Origin: Actinomyces johnsonii | Lineage (GTDB): Bacteria > Actinomycetota > Actinomycetes > Actinomycetales > Actinomycetaceae | NCBI RefSeq assembly: GCF_006546835.1 | Contig: NZ_VICB01000010.1 | Location: 124,001 to 188,000, forward strand | DNA length: 64,000 nt | Direction: 5' to 3' | Shown here: one piece after another, positions 1 to 8,902 of the stretch | Layout: each line of letters opens with the position of its first letter | How positions within the stretch are numbered: the stretch's first letter is position 1 | The notes under the pieces: generated by a model | What the model was told of the DNA's origin: nothing | Database searches by the model: none | The model's input: the letters and a program-made list of their open reading frames with translations, nothing else | Translations under genes and position numbers: made by a program

Positions 1-670
1 GACGACGACCGGGGTGAGCACATTGCGACCCCGCGGCCCAGAAGCAGCGCCTTACTGCTCCCACCTACATCCGTGCCGACGTGCGCCACGCCCTATCCGA
101 ACTGACGAGCTCAACATCGAACCCGTGCTCAACCCCCAAGAAACTAGCCCCAAGTGGTCCGTCACAGCTCCACCTCAGAGGGCTGCACCAACATGCACTC
201 CAGGCCTCAGGCTGGATAATCTCGTTGCTTCTTGTGGTGAGGGGGAGTAGGCGCCAGTTGCCTGCGTCCCGGGTGTGAAGAAGGCGCCGGCCCTCGGCAC
301 ACAGCCGCAGCACACCGCAGTACCTCCTATCCAGGCAACCGCCAGGAGGGCCGAGGGTTCGAACAGCCAGCAGCACCATGGCTCCAGATCCAGCGCATGC
401 CAGTAGGACTCAGGAGAAAACACCATCACGACCACCTCGAACCTCGCCGCAGGAATACTTGTCGTAGGTCACAGGAACAATTGGGGACGTGTGGGAGGAC
501 GCCAGCCTGGGCGCCCTCCCACCCCGGCCAGGCGACGCACCACCGCCACCCGGCCACCAGGACCAGCAGAAACCACCTACCGACCCCATAAGGGCGACAA
601 CGGACCAACCGCCACGCCCCACTGAAGCAACGACGGAACCGCCGCCGTGCTCCAAGAAAGGAGAGCCACC
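1..670. other. Left-edge region without a supportable gene
   Basis: I see no convincing coding sequence here. Open frames in this stretch are short, mutually overlapping and show no family resemblance. A short inverted repeat (CCCTCGGC near 290 and GCCGAGGG near 350) is present. The stretch lies on the element side of the tRNA-Lys junction at 2163 and probably belongs to an integrated element that continues beyond the left edge of the window. Confidence 0.4.
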
Positions 671-1399
671 ATGGCTCACAACATCCTCAAAACCCTCAGA
701 AACCTCCTCCGCTGGCCTACCAGCGACACCGACGTCATCCCCACCAGCAGGACAGGAACCACCGAACTCGACATCCGACCCGCCGCGACGCAGGAAGAAG
801 TACAGGCAATCCACACCCTCCTCACCGAACAAGTCCCGTACCCAAACTTCGTTCCGCTCCCAGAAGTCCTGCCCAACCGGCACAACCACCTGCACCGGGA
901 ACTGATAGGAGCTTGGCGCGACAGCCACCTCATAGGAGCCGCCTTCATCGGACCCGCCGAACAAGAGGCCCACAACCTCGTAGGACCCACAGCGCACCAC
1001 GACGCCGAGGTGATCCTCCGCGACGTGGCCATGATCCACAGCCTCGCCGTAGAACCCGCCCACCGGCGCCAAGGCACCGCTCTGGCCATCAAGCACCACC
1101 TCAACACCTGGGCGCGCGACCACGGCGCACACCTGATCCTCGCCGTCCCAATGAACCAGGCGTCCCGCAACCTCAACGAGGCAGCCAACTACATCCTCCT
1201 CCCACCGGACATCACGCTCATCATGCAGATCAAGGCACACGCAAGCGCCCACGGATTCCCCGCGAAAGAAGGCACCACCTGGGCGCTTCGCATCCTCGAC
1301 CAAGCAACCGACCCTCCCATCCGCGTGGGAGTACACCAACCGATGCCCCACGCGAACCGGGGCGAACACCACATCCTGAGCGTCCAGTTCCTCAACTGA
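671..1399 (+). CDS. GNAT-family N-acetyltransferase
   Basis: A 242-residue protein of the GNAT fold, expected to transfer an acetyl group from acetyl-CoA to an unknown amine. The diagnostic part is the motif A segment HSLAVEPAHRRQGTA near residues 118-132, where RRQGTA matches the R/Q-x-x-G-x-A pyrophosphate-binding loop. I chose the ATG at 671 because AAAGGAG lies just upstream at about 657-664; an in-frame GTG at 647 has no such site. The roughly 45 residues before the domain are low in conserved features, and the C-terminal 80 residues are unlike simple GNATs, so the substrate cannot be guessed. It sits on the element side of tRNA-Lys and may be accessory cargo. Confidence 0.7.
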   Translation: MAHNILKTLRNLLRWPTSDTDVIPTSRTGTTELDIRPAATQEEVQAIHTLLTEQVPYPNFVPLPEVLPNRHNHLHRELIGAWRDSHLIGAAFIGPAEQEAHNLVGPTAHHDAEVILRDVAMIHSLAVEPAHRRQGTALAIKHHLNTWARDHGAHLILAVPMNQASRNLNEAANYILLPPDITLIMQIKAHASAHGFPAKEGTTWALRILDQATDPPIRVGVHQPMPHANRGEHHILSVQFLN

Positions 1400-1440
1400 C
1401 ACCACGCACTCGGCCCACGACCGCCCCCCAACGGCACCCA

Positions 1441-1770
1441 TCACAACAACACCCCCTCACCAGGCAAAACCCCATCCTCAACCCCAGACATCGACGACGA
1501 GGGAGAAGCGGGAAGCTCGGATGGGCGCTGCGGTCGAGACAGGCGGGTCATCTTCTCCAGTTCCTCCTTAACGGCCCACCAAGGAACCAGGTACTGACCC
1601 CCAAGCGTCTTGCTGGCCGGGAGTCGGCCGCTCCGAATCTGGCGCCGGACAGAGTCCACACTCATCCAGAAGAGAACCTCCGCGACCTCCTTAGGGGTAA
1701 GAAAGTCATCGTCCTTCCTGTTGGCAAGAAGATCGTCTTCGTCTCCATATTGCATGTCATGCACCCTCAT
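1441..1770 (-). CDS. Excisionase-like / MerR-type HTH DNA-binding protein
   Basis: A 109-residue protein whose segment DDFLTPKEVAEVLFWMSVDSVRRQIRSGRLPASKTLGGQ (about residues 20-58, shown here only as the family pattern) has the layout of the HTH_17 excisionase family: a helix with T-x-x-E-V-A, a recognition helix, then R-x-G-x-L-P and a basic wing. Such proteins act as recombination directionality factors or small repressors. It is divergent from the XRE regulator at 1850. Its start codon falls 6 nt after a TTGACG-N17-TATGTT promoter, so it is probably leaderless. The C-terminal 35 residues are low complexity. A phage-type excisionase beside a tRNA junction fits an integrative element, but no integrase is visible in the window. 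Confidence 0.6.
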   Translation of the reverse strand: MRVHDMQYGDEDDLLANRKDDDFLTPKEVAEVLFWMSVDSVRRQIRSGRLPASKTLGGQYLVPWWAVKEELEKMTRLSRPQRPSELPASPSSSMSGVEDGVLPGEGVLL

Positions 1771-1776
1771 GGCAGT

Positions 1777-1843
1777 AACATATGTCGTGCACCGCGTATC
1801 GTCAAGACTCGTGTTGCACGTAATGTACGTTATGCACTATGCT
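1777..1843. promoter_or_regulatory. Divergent promoter pair between two HTH genes
   Basis: On the minus strand TTGACG (1800-1805) and TATGTT (1777-1782) are separated by 17 nt. On the plus strand TTGCAC (1814-1819) and TATGCT (1838-1843) are separated by 18 nt. In both directions exactly 6 nt separate the -10 box from the ATG, so both transcripts should begin at or next to the start codon and neither gene has a Shine-Dalgarno site. A direct repeat ACGTAATG/ACGTTATG lies between the plus-strand boxes and could be an operator. The promoters are inferred from consensus and spacing. Confidence 0.55.
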
Positions 1844-1849
1844 CATGCC

Positions 1850-2230
1850 ATGAGAACTACGAGTCCAAGCCGTGCCGCCTACAACGAGGCGTTGGGCATG
1901 ACTGTCAACCAGTTGCTCTTCGAGCATCGAATGACGCGTAAGGACTTGGCTGACCAGTTCGGTGTCACGCGATCTGTCATCAGTCGCAAACTCCGCGGTC
2001 AGGTCAGCTGGACCGCTGAAGAGCTCTCCATCATGGCCTTGCTATTCGACCGTAAGGTGGATGACTTCGCTCCGATCCGCAACGGTGAAGAGTGGGTGCC
2101 GGCTGAGTGGCGTCCGGCTATGAAGAAGGCACCGGTCCCTGGTGGGGCGAAGGCTGAGGGAGTACCCCCTGTGGGGCTCGAACCCACGACCTTCGGATTA
2201 AAAGTCCGCAGCTCTAACCAACTGAGCTAA
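1850..2230 (+). CDS. XRE-type helix-turn-helix regulator running into antisense tRNA
   Basis: An HTH_3/XRE DNA-binding protein. The helix-turn-helix is at about residues 15-70, around the segment MTRKDLADQFGVTRSVISRK. The start at 1850 follows a -10 box by 6 nt and looks leaderless. The open frame continues to 2230, but its last 20 or so residues are encoded by the antisense strand of tRNA-Lys (2163-2236). That tail, which reads VGLEPTTFGL and so on, is therefore not an evolved protein sequence. Either the protein really ends in this borrowed tail or its original 3' end was lost when the element joined the tRNA. It pairs with the excisionase-like gene as a probable element switch. Confidence 0.65.
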   Translation: MRTTSPSRAAYNEALGMTVNQLLFEHRMTRKDLADQFGVTRSVISRKLRGQVSWTAEELSIMALLFDRKVDDFAPIRNGEEWVPAEWRPAMKKAPVPGGAKAEGVPPVGLEPTTFGLKVRSSNQLS

Positions 2231-2236
2231 GGGGGC
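2163..2236 (-). tRNA. tRNA-Lys (anticodon TTT)
   Basis: Read on the minus strand this is a complete 74-nt cloverleaf. The acceptor arm is GCCCCCT paired with AGGGGGT, with discriminator A. The D-arm contains TAGCTCAGTTGGTTAGAGC, the anticodon loop is CTTTTAA (anticodon TTT, lysine), and the T-arm has GTGGGTTCGAGCCCCAC. No CCA is encoded. Its 3' end faces the small HTH genes to the left, which is the usual orientation for a tRNA used as an integrase attachment site. Confidence 0.95.
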
Positions 2237-2519
2237 GCAGCGACGACCGGAAGCAGAGTCACAGGCGCCGTCGGCAGGGGCCAGCATAACCGAACAACCG
2301 ATCGTCGTGTCGAACTCGCCGCGCCGCCGGCCCGCCCGGGCCGGCGGCGGTCGTCGCGAGCCCTCCACCGGCCGCGCTCTTCCCGCCCCGTCGAACCCGT
2401 TGCCGCCGATCGTCTCCGCCGTCGGCCGGAAGTGAACCGGTGGGGGAGGGCCTGCCCACTCGCGAGACAATAAGCCTGCGCGTCGTCGCCGGCGCGCCCG
2501 CACCGCGTGAGGAGTCCCC

Positions 2520-3182
2520 ATGGCCCGCCAGTTCCACCGTCCCGCCCGGCTCGACCCCGAGGCCGCCGAGCAGATCGAGGGCAGCGCCGATACCGCCGTT
2601 GCCTCCGAGCTCGCCCACCGGGCCGCTCAGGCCCTCATCGGCGGCTTCCCCGGTACCGAGGACGGTGACGACCCCATCACCCGCTCCGGCATCGTCACCG
2701 CGGTCGCCACCAACGGCGTCGACGACATCGCCGAGTTGTGGGCCGACTCCCCGGCCACCACCCTGCCCGGCGCCCTGTGGCGCCTATTCCTCGTGCGCGA
2801 GTGGATCCGCCGCGATCCTGAGCTCGTCGCCCGTCGCTACGCCACCGTCGTCGACCTCACTGGCGCCGACGATGCCGCCACCACCCGCCTCGAAGCGGCA
2901 CTCGGCCAGGCGCGCGCCGTGCCCGCCCCCGACGAGCTGCGCGAGCGCCTCGATGCCGTCCTGGCCGGAGACGTCATGGGCTCCGTCACCGGGCTTGCCC
3001 CGCTGCTGACCGCCACCGCAGGTTTCCTGCGCGCTCTGGCGGCCGGCTCCAACCCCGTGTGGATCGAGGACGACACCGACGAGCTCGCCGACCGCGTCAC
3101 CCGCCGCGACTCCGCCCTCCTGGCCACCGCCGACGAGCTCACCGACTCCGCCGGTCGCGCGGCCGCCGGACTCCTCGACTGA
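2520..3182 (+). CDS. Conserved hypothetical protein
   Basis: A 220-residue Ala/Asp-rich, mostly helical, soluble protein with no signal peptide or membrane segment and no motif that I recognise. The ATG at 2520 follows a GTGAGGAG ribosome-binding site, and the reading frame has the codon bias of the neighbouring genes, so it is a real gene. The middle (about residues 60-130, around ALWRLFLVREWIRRDPELVARRY) looks like the conserved core. It stands alone between tRNA-Lys and the polyphosphate kinase gene. No function is assigned. Confidence 0.7.
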   Translation: MARQFHRPARLDPEAAEQIEGSADTAVASELAHRAAQALIGGFPGTEDGDDPITRSGIVTAVATNGVDDIAELWADSPATTLPGALWRLFLVREWIRRDPELVARRYATVVDLTGADDAATTRLEAALGQARAVPAPDELRERLDAVLAGDVMGSVTGLAPLLTATAGFLRALAAGSNPVWIEDDTDELADRVTRRDSALLATADELTDSAGRAAAGLLD

Positions 3183-3608
3183 GAGGGCCTTGCGCAGGGG
3201 CTATCCGAGCGCGGGATGTCCAAATCGGTGACAAAGGCCTGAAGCAAGCGCCCGTAGGTGGATCAAAACCGCATGATTCCGCGGTTCTGTTGAAGGTATG
3301 AAGAGTGTGCAGGCTCCTTTGTCTCCGATTAGGACACCAACGGCACCATCGGCGAGATTATGAACGCTGCGTCGGTGCAGTTACCGGCGTGAATCGCAGC
3401 CTCTGTACGTAGGGGAGTCGTGCGGGCCTCCGAATGGCTGCTGCGCGAGGAACAGGTAGGTGCATTGCGCGCGAGGTAGGGGCGTGCAGCGGGGTTGAGG
3501 TTCAGCCGGTGCACCCCGGGGCTCGCGCAGTAGCGGCGCCCTGCGCATTCGCCCAACCGGAGCGGATCATCGTCCCACAAGGCCGCTCGGACGTGGGACC
3601 ATGTGGTC
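3183..3608. other. Intergenic region holding a palindromic element
   Basis: No gene is supportable here. The left part is occupied by the 125-bp palindromic element described at 3214-3338. The remainder, up to the polyphosphate kinase start, shows no clear promoter consensus, and no Shine-Dalgarno site precedes that gene. Confidence 0.5.
3214..3338. repeat. Palindromic intergenic element, copy A (~125 bp)
   Basis: Outer arms at 3214-3237 and 3316-3338 are inverted repeats, with two mismatches and one single-base gap. The left arm reads GGATGTCCAAATCGG then TGACAAAGG; the right arm reads CCTTTGTCTCCGATT then AGGACACC. Exactly in the middle (3265-3288) is a hairpin AAAACCGC-N8-GCGGTTCT with TGATTC at the dyad. 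Spacers of 27 nt lie on each side. The same architecture recurs at 63472-63598. No coding capacity. Confidence 0.65.
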
Positions 3609-6446
3609 ATGACCAACGACGCGCCTCACTCCGCCCCTACGCCGCTCTCCCGCTTCCTGGGCGGGTGGATGCGTCACCCGAGCCCCCAGGAGCCTGAGCA
3701 GGTGTCCGACGACGTCGAGGCGGCCGAGGCGGCCCAGTCGGCGGTGTCCCCGGAGGCCGCGGGCCCCGGCGAGCCGGCGGTCTCGGCTGAGGTCGCCGAG
3801 CCCGAGGGCCGCGGTGAGCTTGACGACGCCCCAGCCTCTCCCGGCGGCTCGCCCACCGACGACGGGAGCCCCGAGGGGCACAATGCCGCCGGACGCCTCG
3901 AGCAGCCCGACGACTCAGCCGACTCCGAGGATATCGAGGAGTCCGCCGAGGAAGAGCACGTCATCGAGGTCGCCGACCCGCGCGACTTCGCCGACGACTC
4001 CGGCCCCCAGTACGAGGATGAGGACTTCGACGACATCGTTGACGGCGAGGCGGCCCCGGCCCCCGGCCCCATCGGCACCGCGACCCCCGCCATCGCCCCC
4101 TCCTCCATCACCTCCGCCAGCTCGCAGTCTGCCCCCTCCGCCGCCGAAGCCCTGGCGACGCCATCGACCGCCGTGCTGGGGGAGCAGGGATCCTCCGCCC
4201 CCGGCAGCGCCGCCAGCTCGGGCCACGCCGTCAGCCCCGCCTCCTCGGCCTCCTCACTGAGCTCGGCCAGCGCCGCAGACGCCGCGGCCTCGGCCGCCTC
4301 CGCCGACACCGCCCAGGTCGACCCCGAGAGCCTCCTGCCATCCCTGAAATCCTTCAAGAACCGTTTCATCGACCGGGAGCTGACCTGGCTGGACTTCAAC
4401 GAGCGGGTCCTGGAGCAGGCCGAGGACCATACCTTGCCCCTGCTGGAACGCGCCTGGTTCCTGGCGATCTTCTCCTCCAACCTGGATGAGTTCTACATGG
4501 TGCGCGTCGCCGGGCTCATGCGCCGCATCAAGGCCGGCATCACCCCGGTGCGCGCCTCCGGCCTGGACGCCAACCAGGTCCTGGCCCAGGTCACCAGCCG
4601 CGCCAAGGAACTCACCGCCCGCCAGGCCGCCCTCTTCCAGGAGGACATCCGCCCCGCCCTGGCCGAGCGCAACGTGGACATCCTGGGCTGGGACGAGCTC
4701 AACTCCGACCAGCAGGAGCGCCTGACCCGCTACTTCCGCCACCAGATCTACCCGGTCCTGACCCCGCTGGCGGTCGACCCCTCCCACCCCTTCCCCTACA
4801 TCTCGGGCCTGTCCCTCAACCTCGCCGTCATCCTGCGCAACCCGCGTAGCGGCAAGGAGCACTTCGCCCGCATCAAGGTCCCCGACTCCCTGCCGCGCCT
4901 GGTCCAGGTCCCCGGCCGCGAACTCGACGCTGCGGACAAGGCCACCGGCTGCGCCGTCATCCCCCTGGAGGTCGTCGTCGGCCAGCACCTCGACCACCTC
5001 TTCCCGGGCATGGACATCCTGGAGCACCACCTCTTCCGGGTCACCCGCAACGAGGACCTCGAGGTCGAGGAGGACGACGCCGAGAACCTCCTCAAGGCCA
5101 TGGAGAAGGAGCTCGAGCGGCGCCGCTTCGGCGACTGCGTGCGCCTGGAGGTGGAGGACACCATCTCCTCCTTCACCCGTCGCTACCTCGTGCGCGCCCT
5201 GGGCCTGAAGACCGACGACGTCTTCGAGCTCCCCGCGCCCCTGGACCTGACCTGCCTCAACCAGCTCCACGACCTGGACATCCCCGACCTGAAGTACCCG
5301 CGATTCGTGCCGGTGACGGCCGCGGGGCTGGCCGCCTACGAATCCTCCTCCGCGCCGGACGTCTTCGCCGCCATGCGCGAGCACGACGTCCTCCTGCACC
5401 ATCCCTACGACTCCTTCTCCACCTCCGTCCAGGAGTTCGTCGCCCAGGCCGCCGCCGACCCCAAGGTCCTGGCCATTAAGCAGACCCTCTACCGCACCTC
5501 GGGCGACTCCCCGATCGTGGACGCCCTCATCGAAGCCGCCGAGGCCGGCAAGCAGGTCGTCGCCATCGTGGAGATCAAGGCCCGCTTCGACGAAGAGGCC
5601 AACATCTCCTGGGCCCGCAAGCTCGAGCGCGCCGGCGTCCACGTCGTCTACGGCATGGTCGGCCTCAAGACGCACTGCAAGCTGCTGCTCGTCGTGCGCC
5701 AGGAATCCGACGGCCTGCGCCGCTACTGCCACGTCGGCACCGGCAACTACCACCCCAAGACCGCCCGCGGCTACGAGGATCTGGGCCTGCTGACCTGTGA
5801 CCGCGATGTCGCCCAGGACCTGACCACCCTGTTCAACCAGCTCTCCGGCTACGCCCCGCGTGCCCGCTTCCGCCGCCTGCTCGTGGCGCCCCGCGGCCTG
5901 CGCGACGGGCTGGTCGAGCGCATCGAGCAGGAGATCGCCAACCATAGGGCCGGCCTGCCCGCTTGGATCCGCATCAAGGTCAACTCCATCGTCGACGAGA
6001 CCGTCATCAACGCTCTCTACCGCGCCTCGCGCGCCGGGGTGCAGGTCGACATCGTCGTGCGCGGCATCTGCGGCCTGCGCGCCGGCGTCGAGGGCCTCAG
6101 CGAGAACATCCGGGTGCGCTCGATCCTGGGGCGCTTCCTGGAGCATTCGCGCATCTACGCCTTCGCAGCCGGCGGCCAGACCGAGCTGTTCATCGGCTCG
6201 GCCGACCTCATGCACCGCAACCTCGACCGCCGCGTCGAGGCCCTGGTACGCATCACCGATCCCGCCATGGTCGAGGACCTCCAGTGGCTGGTCACCCACT
6301 GCGCCTCCGACGACGTCTCCTCCTGGCACCTCCAGCCCGACGGCTCCTGGGAGCGTCACCTCCTCGACGCCGAGGGCAACCGCCTCGAGGACATCCAGAC
6401 TAGCCTCATGGCCCGGGCGCGCTCGCGCGTCAAGGGCCGTCACTGA
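3609..6446 (+). CDS. ppk: Polyphosphate kinase (Ppk1) with acidic N-terminal extension
   Basis: Reversibly polymerises ATP gamma-phosphate into inorganic polyphosphate. The catalytic body starts near residue 240 ([21 protein letters not shown]) and runs to the end. The autophosphorylated histidine lies in [20 protein letters not shown] and the second catalytic histidine in [15 protein letters not shown]. At 945 residues the protein is about 230 longer than usual family members (about 690-730). The excess is an N-terminal tract rich in Glu, Asp, Ala and Ser with no fold signature. The ATG at 3609 is used, with a GTG at 3603 possible; neither has a clear ribosome-binding site. It is followed 12 nt later by the Nudix/phosphatase gene, a typical actinobacterial pairing. 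Confidence 0.95.
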   Translation: MTNDAPHSAPTPLSRFLGGWMRHPSPQEPEQVSDDVEAAEAAQSAVSPEAAGPGEPAVSAEVAEPEGRGELDDAPASPGGSPTDDGSPEGHNAAGRLEQPDDSADSEDIEESAEEEHVIEVADPRDFADDSGPQYEDEDFDDIVDGEAAPAPGPIGTATPAIAPSSITSASSQSAPSAAEALATPSTAVLGEQGSSAPGSAASSGHAVSPASSASSLSSASAADAAASAASADTAQVDPESLLPSLKSFKNRFIDRELTWLDFNERVLEQAEDHTLPLLERAWFLAIFSSNLDEFYMVRVAGLMRRIKAGITPVRASGLDANQVLAQVTSRAKELTARQAALFQEDIRPALAERNVDILGWDELNSDQQERLTRYFRHQIYPVLTPLAVDPSHPFPYISGLSLNLAVILRNPRSGKEHFARIKVPDSLPRLVQVPGRELDAADKATGCAVIPLEVVVGQHLDHLFPGMDILEHHLFRVTRNEDLEVEEDDAENLLKAMEKELERRRFGDCVRLEVEDTISSFTRRYLVRALGLKTDDVFELPAPLDLTCLNQLHDLDIPDLKYPRFVPVTAAGLAAYESSSAPDVFAAMREHDVLLHHPYDSFSTSVQEFVAQAAADPKVLAIKQTLYRTSGDSPIVDALIEAAEAGKQVVAIVEIKARFDEEANISWARKLERAGVHVVYGMVGLKTHCKLLLVVRQESDGLRRYCHVGTGNYHPKTARGYEDLGLLTCDRDVAQDLTTLFNQLSGYAPRARFRRLLVAPRGLRDGLVERIEQEIANHRAGLPAWIRIKVNSIVDETVINALYRASRAGVQVDIVVRGICGLRAGVEGLSENIRVRSILGRFLEHSRIYAFAAGGQTELFIGSADLMHRNLDRRVEALVRITDPAMVEDLQWLVTHCASDDVSSWHLQPDGSWERHLLDAEGNRLEDIQTSLMARARSRVKGRH

Positions 6447-6458
6447 GACGGCCGTGCC

Positions 6459-7487
6459 ATGAGCTCGTCCAGCAAGAAGAACAGATCGCGCGAGACTGTG
6501 AAGGCCGCCGGCGCCCTGGTGTGGCGCGAGAACGGCAAGCACCTCGAGGTGCTCCTGGTCCACCGCCCCCGCTACGACGACTGGTCCATTCCCAAGGGCA
6601 AGGTCGACCCCTGCGAGTCGGTGCGCACCTGCGCCGTGCGCGAGGTCGCCGAGGAGACCGGCGTCCAGGTGATCCTCGGACAGCCGCTCAGCCGCGTGCG
6701 CTACACGATCGGTGGCGGCGCCCGGAAGGAAGTCCATTACTGGGCCGCCCGCGTCGCCCCCGGCTCCTCAGCGGCCGTCGCCGCCCGCGCCGCCGTCAAG
6801 CCCGCCTCCACTAAGGAGATCGACGACGTCGAGTGGCTGCGCGTGGGCCAGGCCCGCAAGCGCCTGACCTACTCCTACGACCGCGACCTGCTCGGTGAAC
6901 TCGTCGACCTGTGGGAGGACGGCAAGCTCGACACCTGGACCCTGGTCCTCGTACGCCACGGCCGAGCCGTCAAGCGCTCGGTATGGGATCGCCCCAAGGA
7001 ACGGGACAAGGAGACCGACGAGGCCACCCGCCCCCTGACCCACGACCAGGGCGAGACCCGGGCCCGCGCCCTCGTCCCGATCCTGGCCGCCTACGGGGTG
7101 GGCCGGGTCATCACCAGCCCCTGGAAGCGATGCGTGGACACGGTCGCCCCCTATGCCGCGGCCGCGGGTCTGACCCTGGAGATGGCCGGCGCCTTCACCG
7201 AGATGGCCCACGCGGACAACCCCAAGGGCGTGCGCTCCGTAGTCAAGAAGGTCCTGCGCGTGCGCGAGGAGCCGGCGGCGCTGTGCACCCACCGGCCCGT
7301 CCTGCCCACCATCATGGACGTCGTCTCCCACTACGCGCCCGGCAAGCTCCTGCGCTCCGTGCCCGACCGGGACCCCTGGCTCAAGACCGGGGAGATCCTC
7401 GTGGTCCACATGGCCCGCCGCCCCCGCGGCAAGATCCGCGCCGTCGCCATCGAGAAGCAGCGCCCCGTCCTGTCCGAGGGTCGCTGA
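6459..7487 (+). CDS. MutT1-like Nudix hydrolase fused to histidine phosphatase
   Basis: A 342-residue two-domain protein. Residues 10-130 form a Nudix domain with an intact Nudix box (GKVDPCESVRTCAVREVAEE then TGV: G-x5-E-x7-R-E-x2-E-E-x-G). The second half opens with LVLVRHGRAVKRS, the RHG catalytic motif of the histidine phosphatase (SixA-like) superfamily. The architecture is that of mycobacterial MutT1, which hydrolyses 8-oxo-(d)GTP and diadenosine polyphosphates. It is probably cotranscribed with ppk (12-nt gap). The partner function in polyphosphate or nucleotide-pool sanitation is known from the family, not shown here. Confidence 0.88.
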   Translation: MSSSSKKNRSRETVKAAGALVWRENGKHLEVLLVHRPRYDDWSIPKGKVDPCESVRTCAVREVAEETGVQVILGQPLSRVRYTIGGGARKEVHYWAARVAPGSSAAVAARAAVKPASTKEIDDVEWLRVGQARKRLTYSYDRDLLGELVDLWEDGKLDTWTLVLVRHGRAVKRSVWDRPKERDKETDEATRPLTHDQGETRARALVPILAAYGVGRVITSPWKRCVDTVAPYAAAAGLTLEMAGAFTEMAHADNPKGVRSVVKKVLRVREEPAALCTHRPVLPTIMDVVSHYAPGKLLRSVPDRDPWLKTGEILVVHMARRPRGKIRAVAIEKQRPVLSEGR

Positions 7488-7614
7488 CCGATGCCCTGGG
7501 GGCATGCCGTGGTTACTCCACCTGCGAGCGGGACTTGCGCCATGCCTCGATCACTTTCCATGAGGTGCTGTCTATCGACCACCATATCAAATAGTGGCGG
7601 TCCTCACAGAGGGT

Positions 7615-7669
7615 GTTTACCGTTCGTTTACCGCCGTCACCCGGAACCTTCATTCGGGGCGCCTATCGT
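7615..7669 (+). promoter_or_regulatory. PHO-box-like direct repeats and -10 box upstream of pstS
   Basis: Four units with 11-nt periodicity start at 7615, 7626, 7637 and 7648: GTTTACCGTTC, GTTTACCGCCG, TCACCCGGAAC and CTTCATTCGGG. This matches the architecture of actinobacterial PhoP boxes (11-nt direct repeats related to GTTCACC). A candidate -10 element TATCGT lies at 7664-7669, 5 nt after the last unit. The array is 60 nt ahead of the pstS start, so phosphate-starvation control of pstSCAB is the obvious inference. No phoP/phoR pair is in the window. Confidence 0.65.
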
Positions 7670-7728
7670 TTCGGCTGCCTGACATTCGCCCGGCATCCGA
7701 CTGAACCCCGACTCAGCGAGGAGAGCCT

Positions 7729-8802
7729 GTGCTCCTGACCCGTCGCGGCGCCCTGGGCGCCCTGAGCGCGGCCGCCCTGACCGCGCTGGCCGCCTGCGGG
7801 CGCGACGCCGGCGTCGCCGACCCCAACGCCTCCAGCGACCTGGAGGGGGAGATCCGCGGTGCGGGCGCCACCTCCCAGTCCGACGCGCAGGACGCTTGGA
7901 TGAACGCCTTCATGGGCGCCAACCTGCGCGCCACCGTCGACTACGCCGGTGGCGGCTCTGGGGCCGGACGCACCAAGCTCGTCGAGGGCGCCATCGACTT
8001 CGCCGGCACCGACACCCCCATGACCACCGACGAGATCAACAAGGTCGGCGGCGTCGTCGAACTGCCCCTGTACGTCTCCCCGATCGCCGTGGCCTACAAC
8101 CTGCCCGGCCTCACCGGCGAGTCCCACGTCAACATGACCGGCGAGGTCCTCGCCCGGGTCCTCTCCGGCGCCATCACCCGCTGGAACGACCCCGCCCTGG
8201 CCGCCCTCAACCCCGGCGCCGCCCTGCCGGACCAACGGATCATCGTCGTGGGACGCTCCGACGACTCCGGCACCACCAAGGCCCTGACCACCTACCTGGC
8301 CACCGTCGCCCCCGAAGTGTGGTCCCACGAGCCCGAGGAGACCTGGCCGCTGCGCGGCGGCCAGTCCGGCGACGGCACCGCCGGCATGATCCAGACCGTC
8401 TCCGCGGCCACCGGCACCATCGGCTACGCCGATGCCTCCAAGGTCCCCGCCGCCCTGGGAACCGTCGCTGTCGGCAGCAACGGGGCCTACGTGCCCGTCT
8501 CCGCCGACGCCGCGGCCGCCGCCCTCGACGCCGCCACCCTGGGCGCCGAGGCCGACGAGACCCGCCTGCTCTACACGCCCAGTCACGACGCCGACGGCGC
8601 CTACCCCATCGTCCTGGTCTCCTACCTCGCCGCCCGCCTGCGCTACGACGACGCCGAGATCGCCGCCGTCGTCAAGGCCTACCTGCGCTTCGCGGCCTCC
8701 ACCAGGGGGCAGGACGCCTCAGTCAAGGCCACCGGCTGCGCCCCCATCACCCGCCAGATGCGCGAGAAGATCAACGCCGCCATCGACAAGATCGCCGCCT
8801 GA
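7729..8802 (+). CDS. pstS: Phosphate ABC transporter substrate-binding lipoprotein
   Basis: Binds phosphate outside the membrane for the PstSCAB importer. The N-terminus is a signal peptide ending in the lipobox LAAC at about residue 24, so the mature protein is a lipid-anchored lipoprotein. Family landmarks include IRGAGATSQSDAQDAW (phosphate-contacting loop), IDFAGTDTPMT, and GRSDDSGTTKALTTYL, where the S-D-S-G-T segment binds the anion. The 357-residue length is normal. The GTG start at 7729 follows GCGAGGAGAG. First gene of the pst operon, preceded by a PHO-box-like array. Confidence 0.95.
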   Translation: MLLTRRGALGALSAAALTALAACGRDAGVADPNASSDLEGEIRGAGATSQSDAQDAWMNAFMGANLRATVDYAGGGSGAGRTKLVEGAIDFAGTDTPMTTDEINKVGGVVELPLYVSPIAVAYNLPGLTGESHVNMTGEVLARVLSGAITRWNDPALAALNPGAALPDQRIIVVGRSDDSGTTKALTTYLATVAPEVWSHEPEETWPLRGGQSGDGTAGMIQTVSAATGTIGYADASKVPAALGTVAVGSNGAYVPVSADAAAAALDAATLGAEADETRLLYTPSHDADGAYPIVLVSYLAARLRYDDAEIAAVVKAYLRFAASTRGQDASVKATGCAPITRQMREKINAAIDKIAA

Positions 8803-8902
8803 GCCGGCCGGCCAACCGTCACGACGCCGCACCGAACCGCACATGTCCAGTCAGCACCCGCCCGCCCAGCCGCCGCCCCAGACACCCCGAGGAGGGTCAG
8901 CC

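Noticed and set aside
410-1444. 344-codon minus-strand frame over the acetyltransferase gene
   Set aside because: The plus-strand frame has a GNAT motif and a clear ribosome-binding site; the minus frame has neither.
3329-3616. 95-codon minus-strand frame upstream of ppk
   Set aside because: Overlaps the palindromic element edge, has no ribosome-binding site and no family pattern.
4254-6737. Long open frame (827 codons) antisense to ppk
   Set aside because: It mirrors the ppk codons in a high-GC gene, has a Gly/Val/Leu/Asp-rich composition without motifs, and lacks a ribosome-binding site.
8432-8902. Longer PstC start inside pstS
   Set aside because: Overlaps the pstS coding sequence; GAGGAGGG before GTG 8903 fixes the start.
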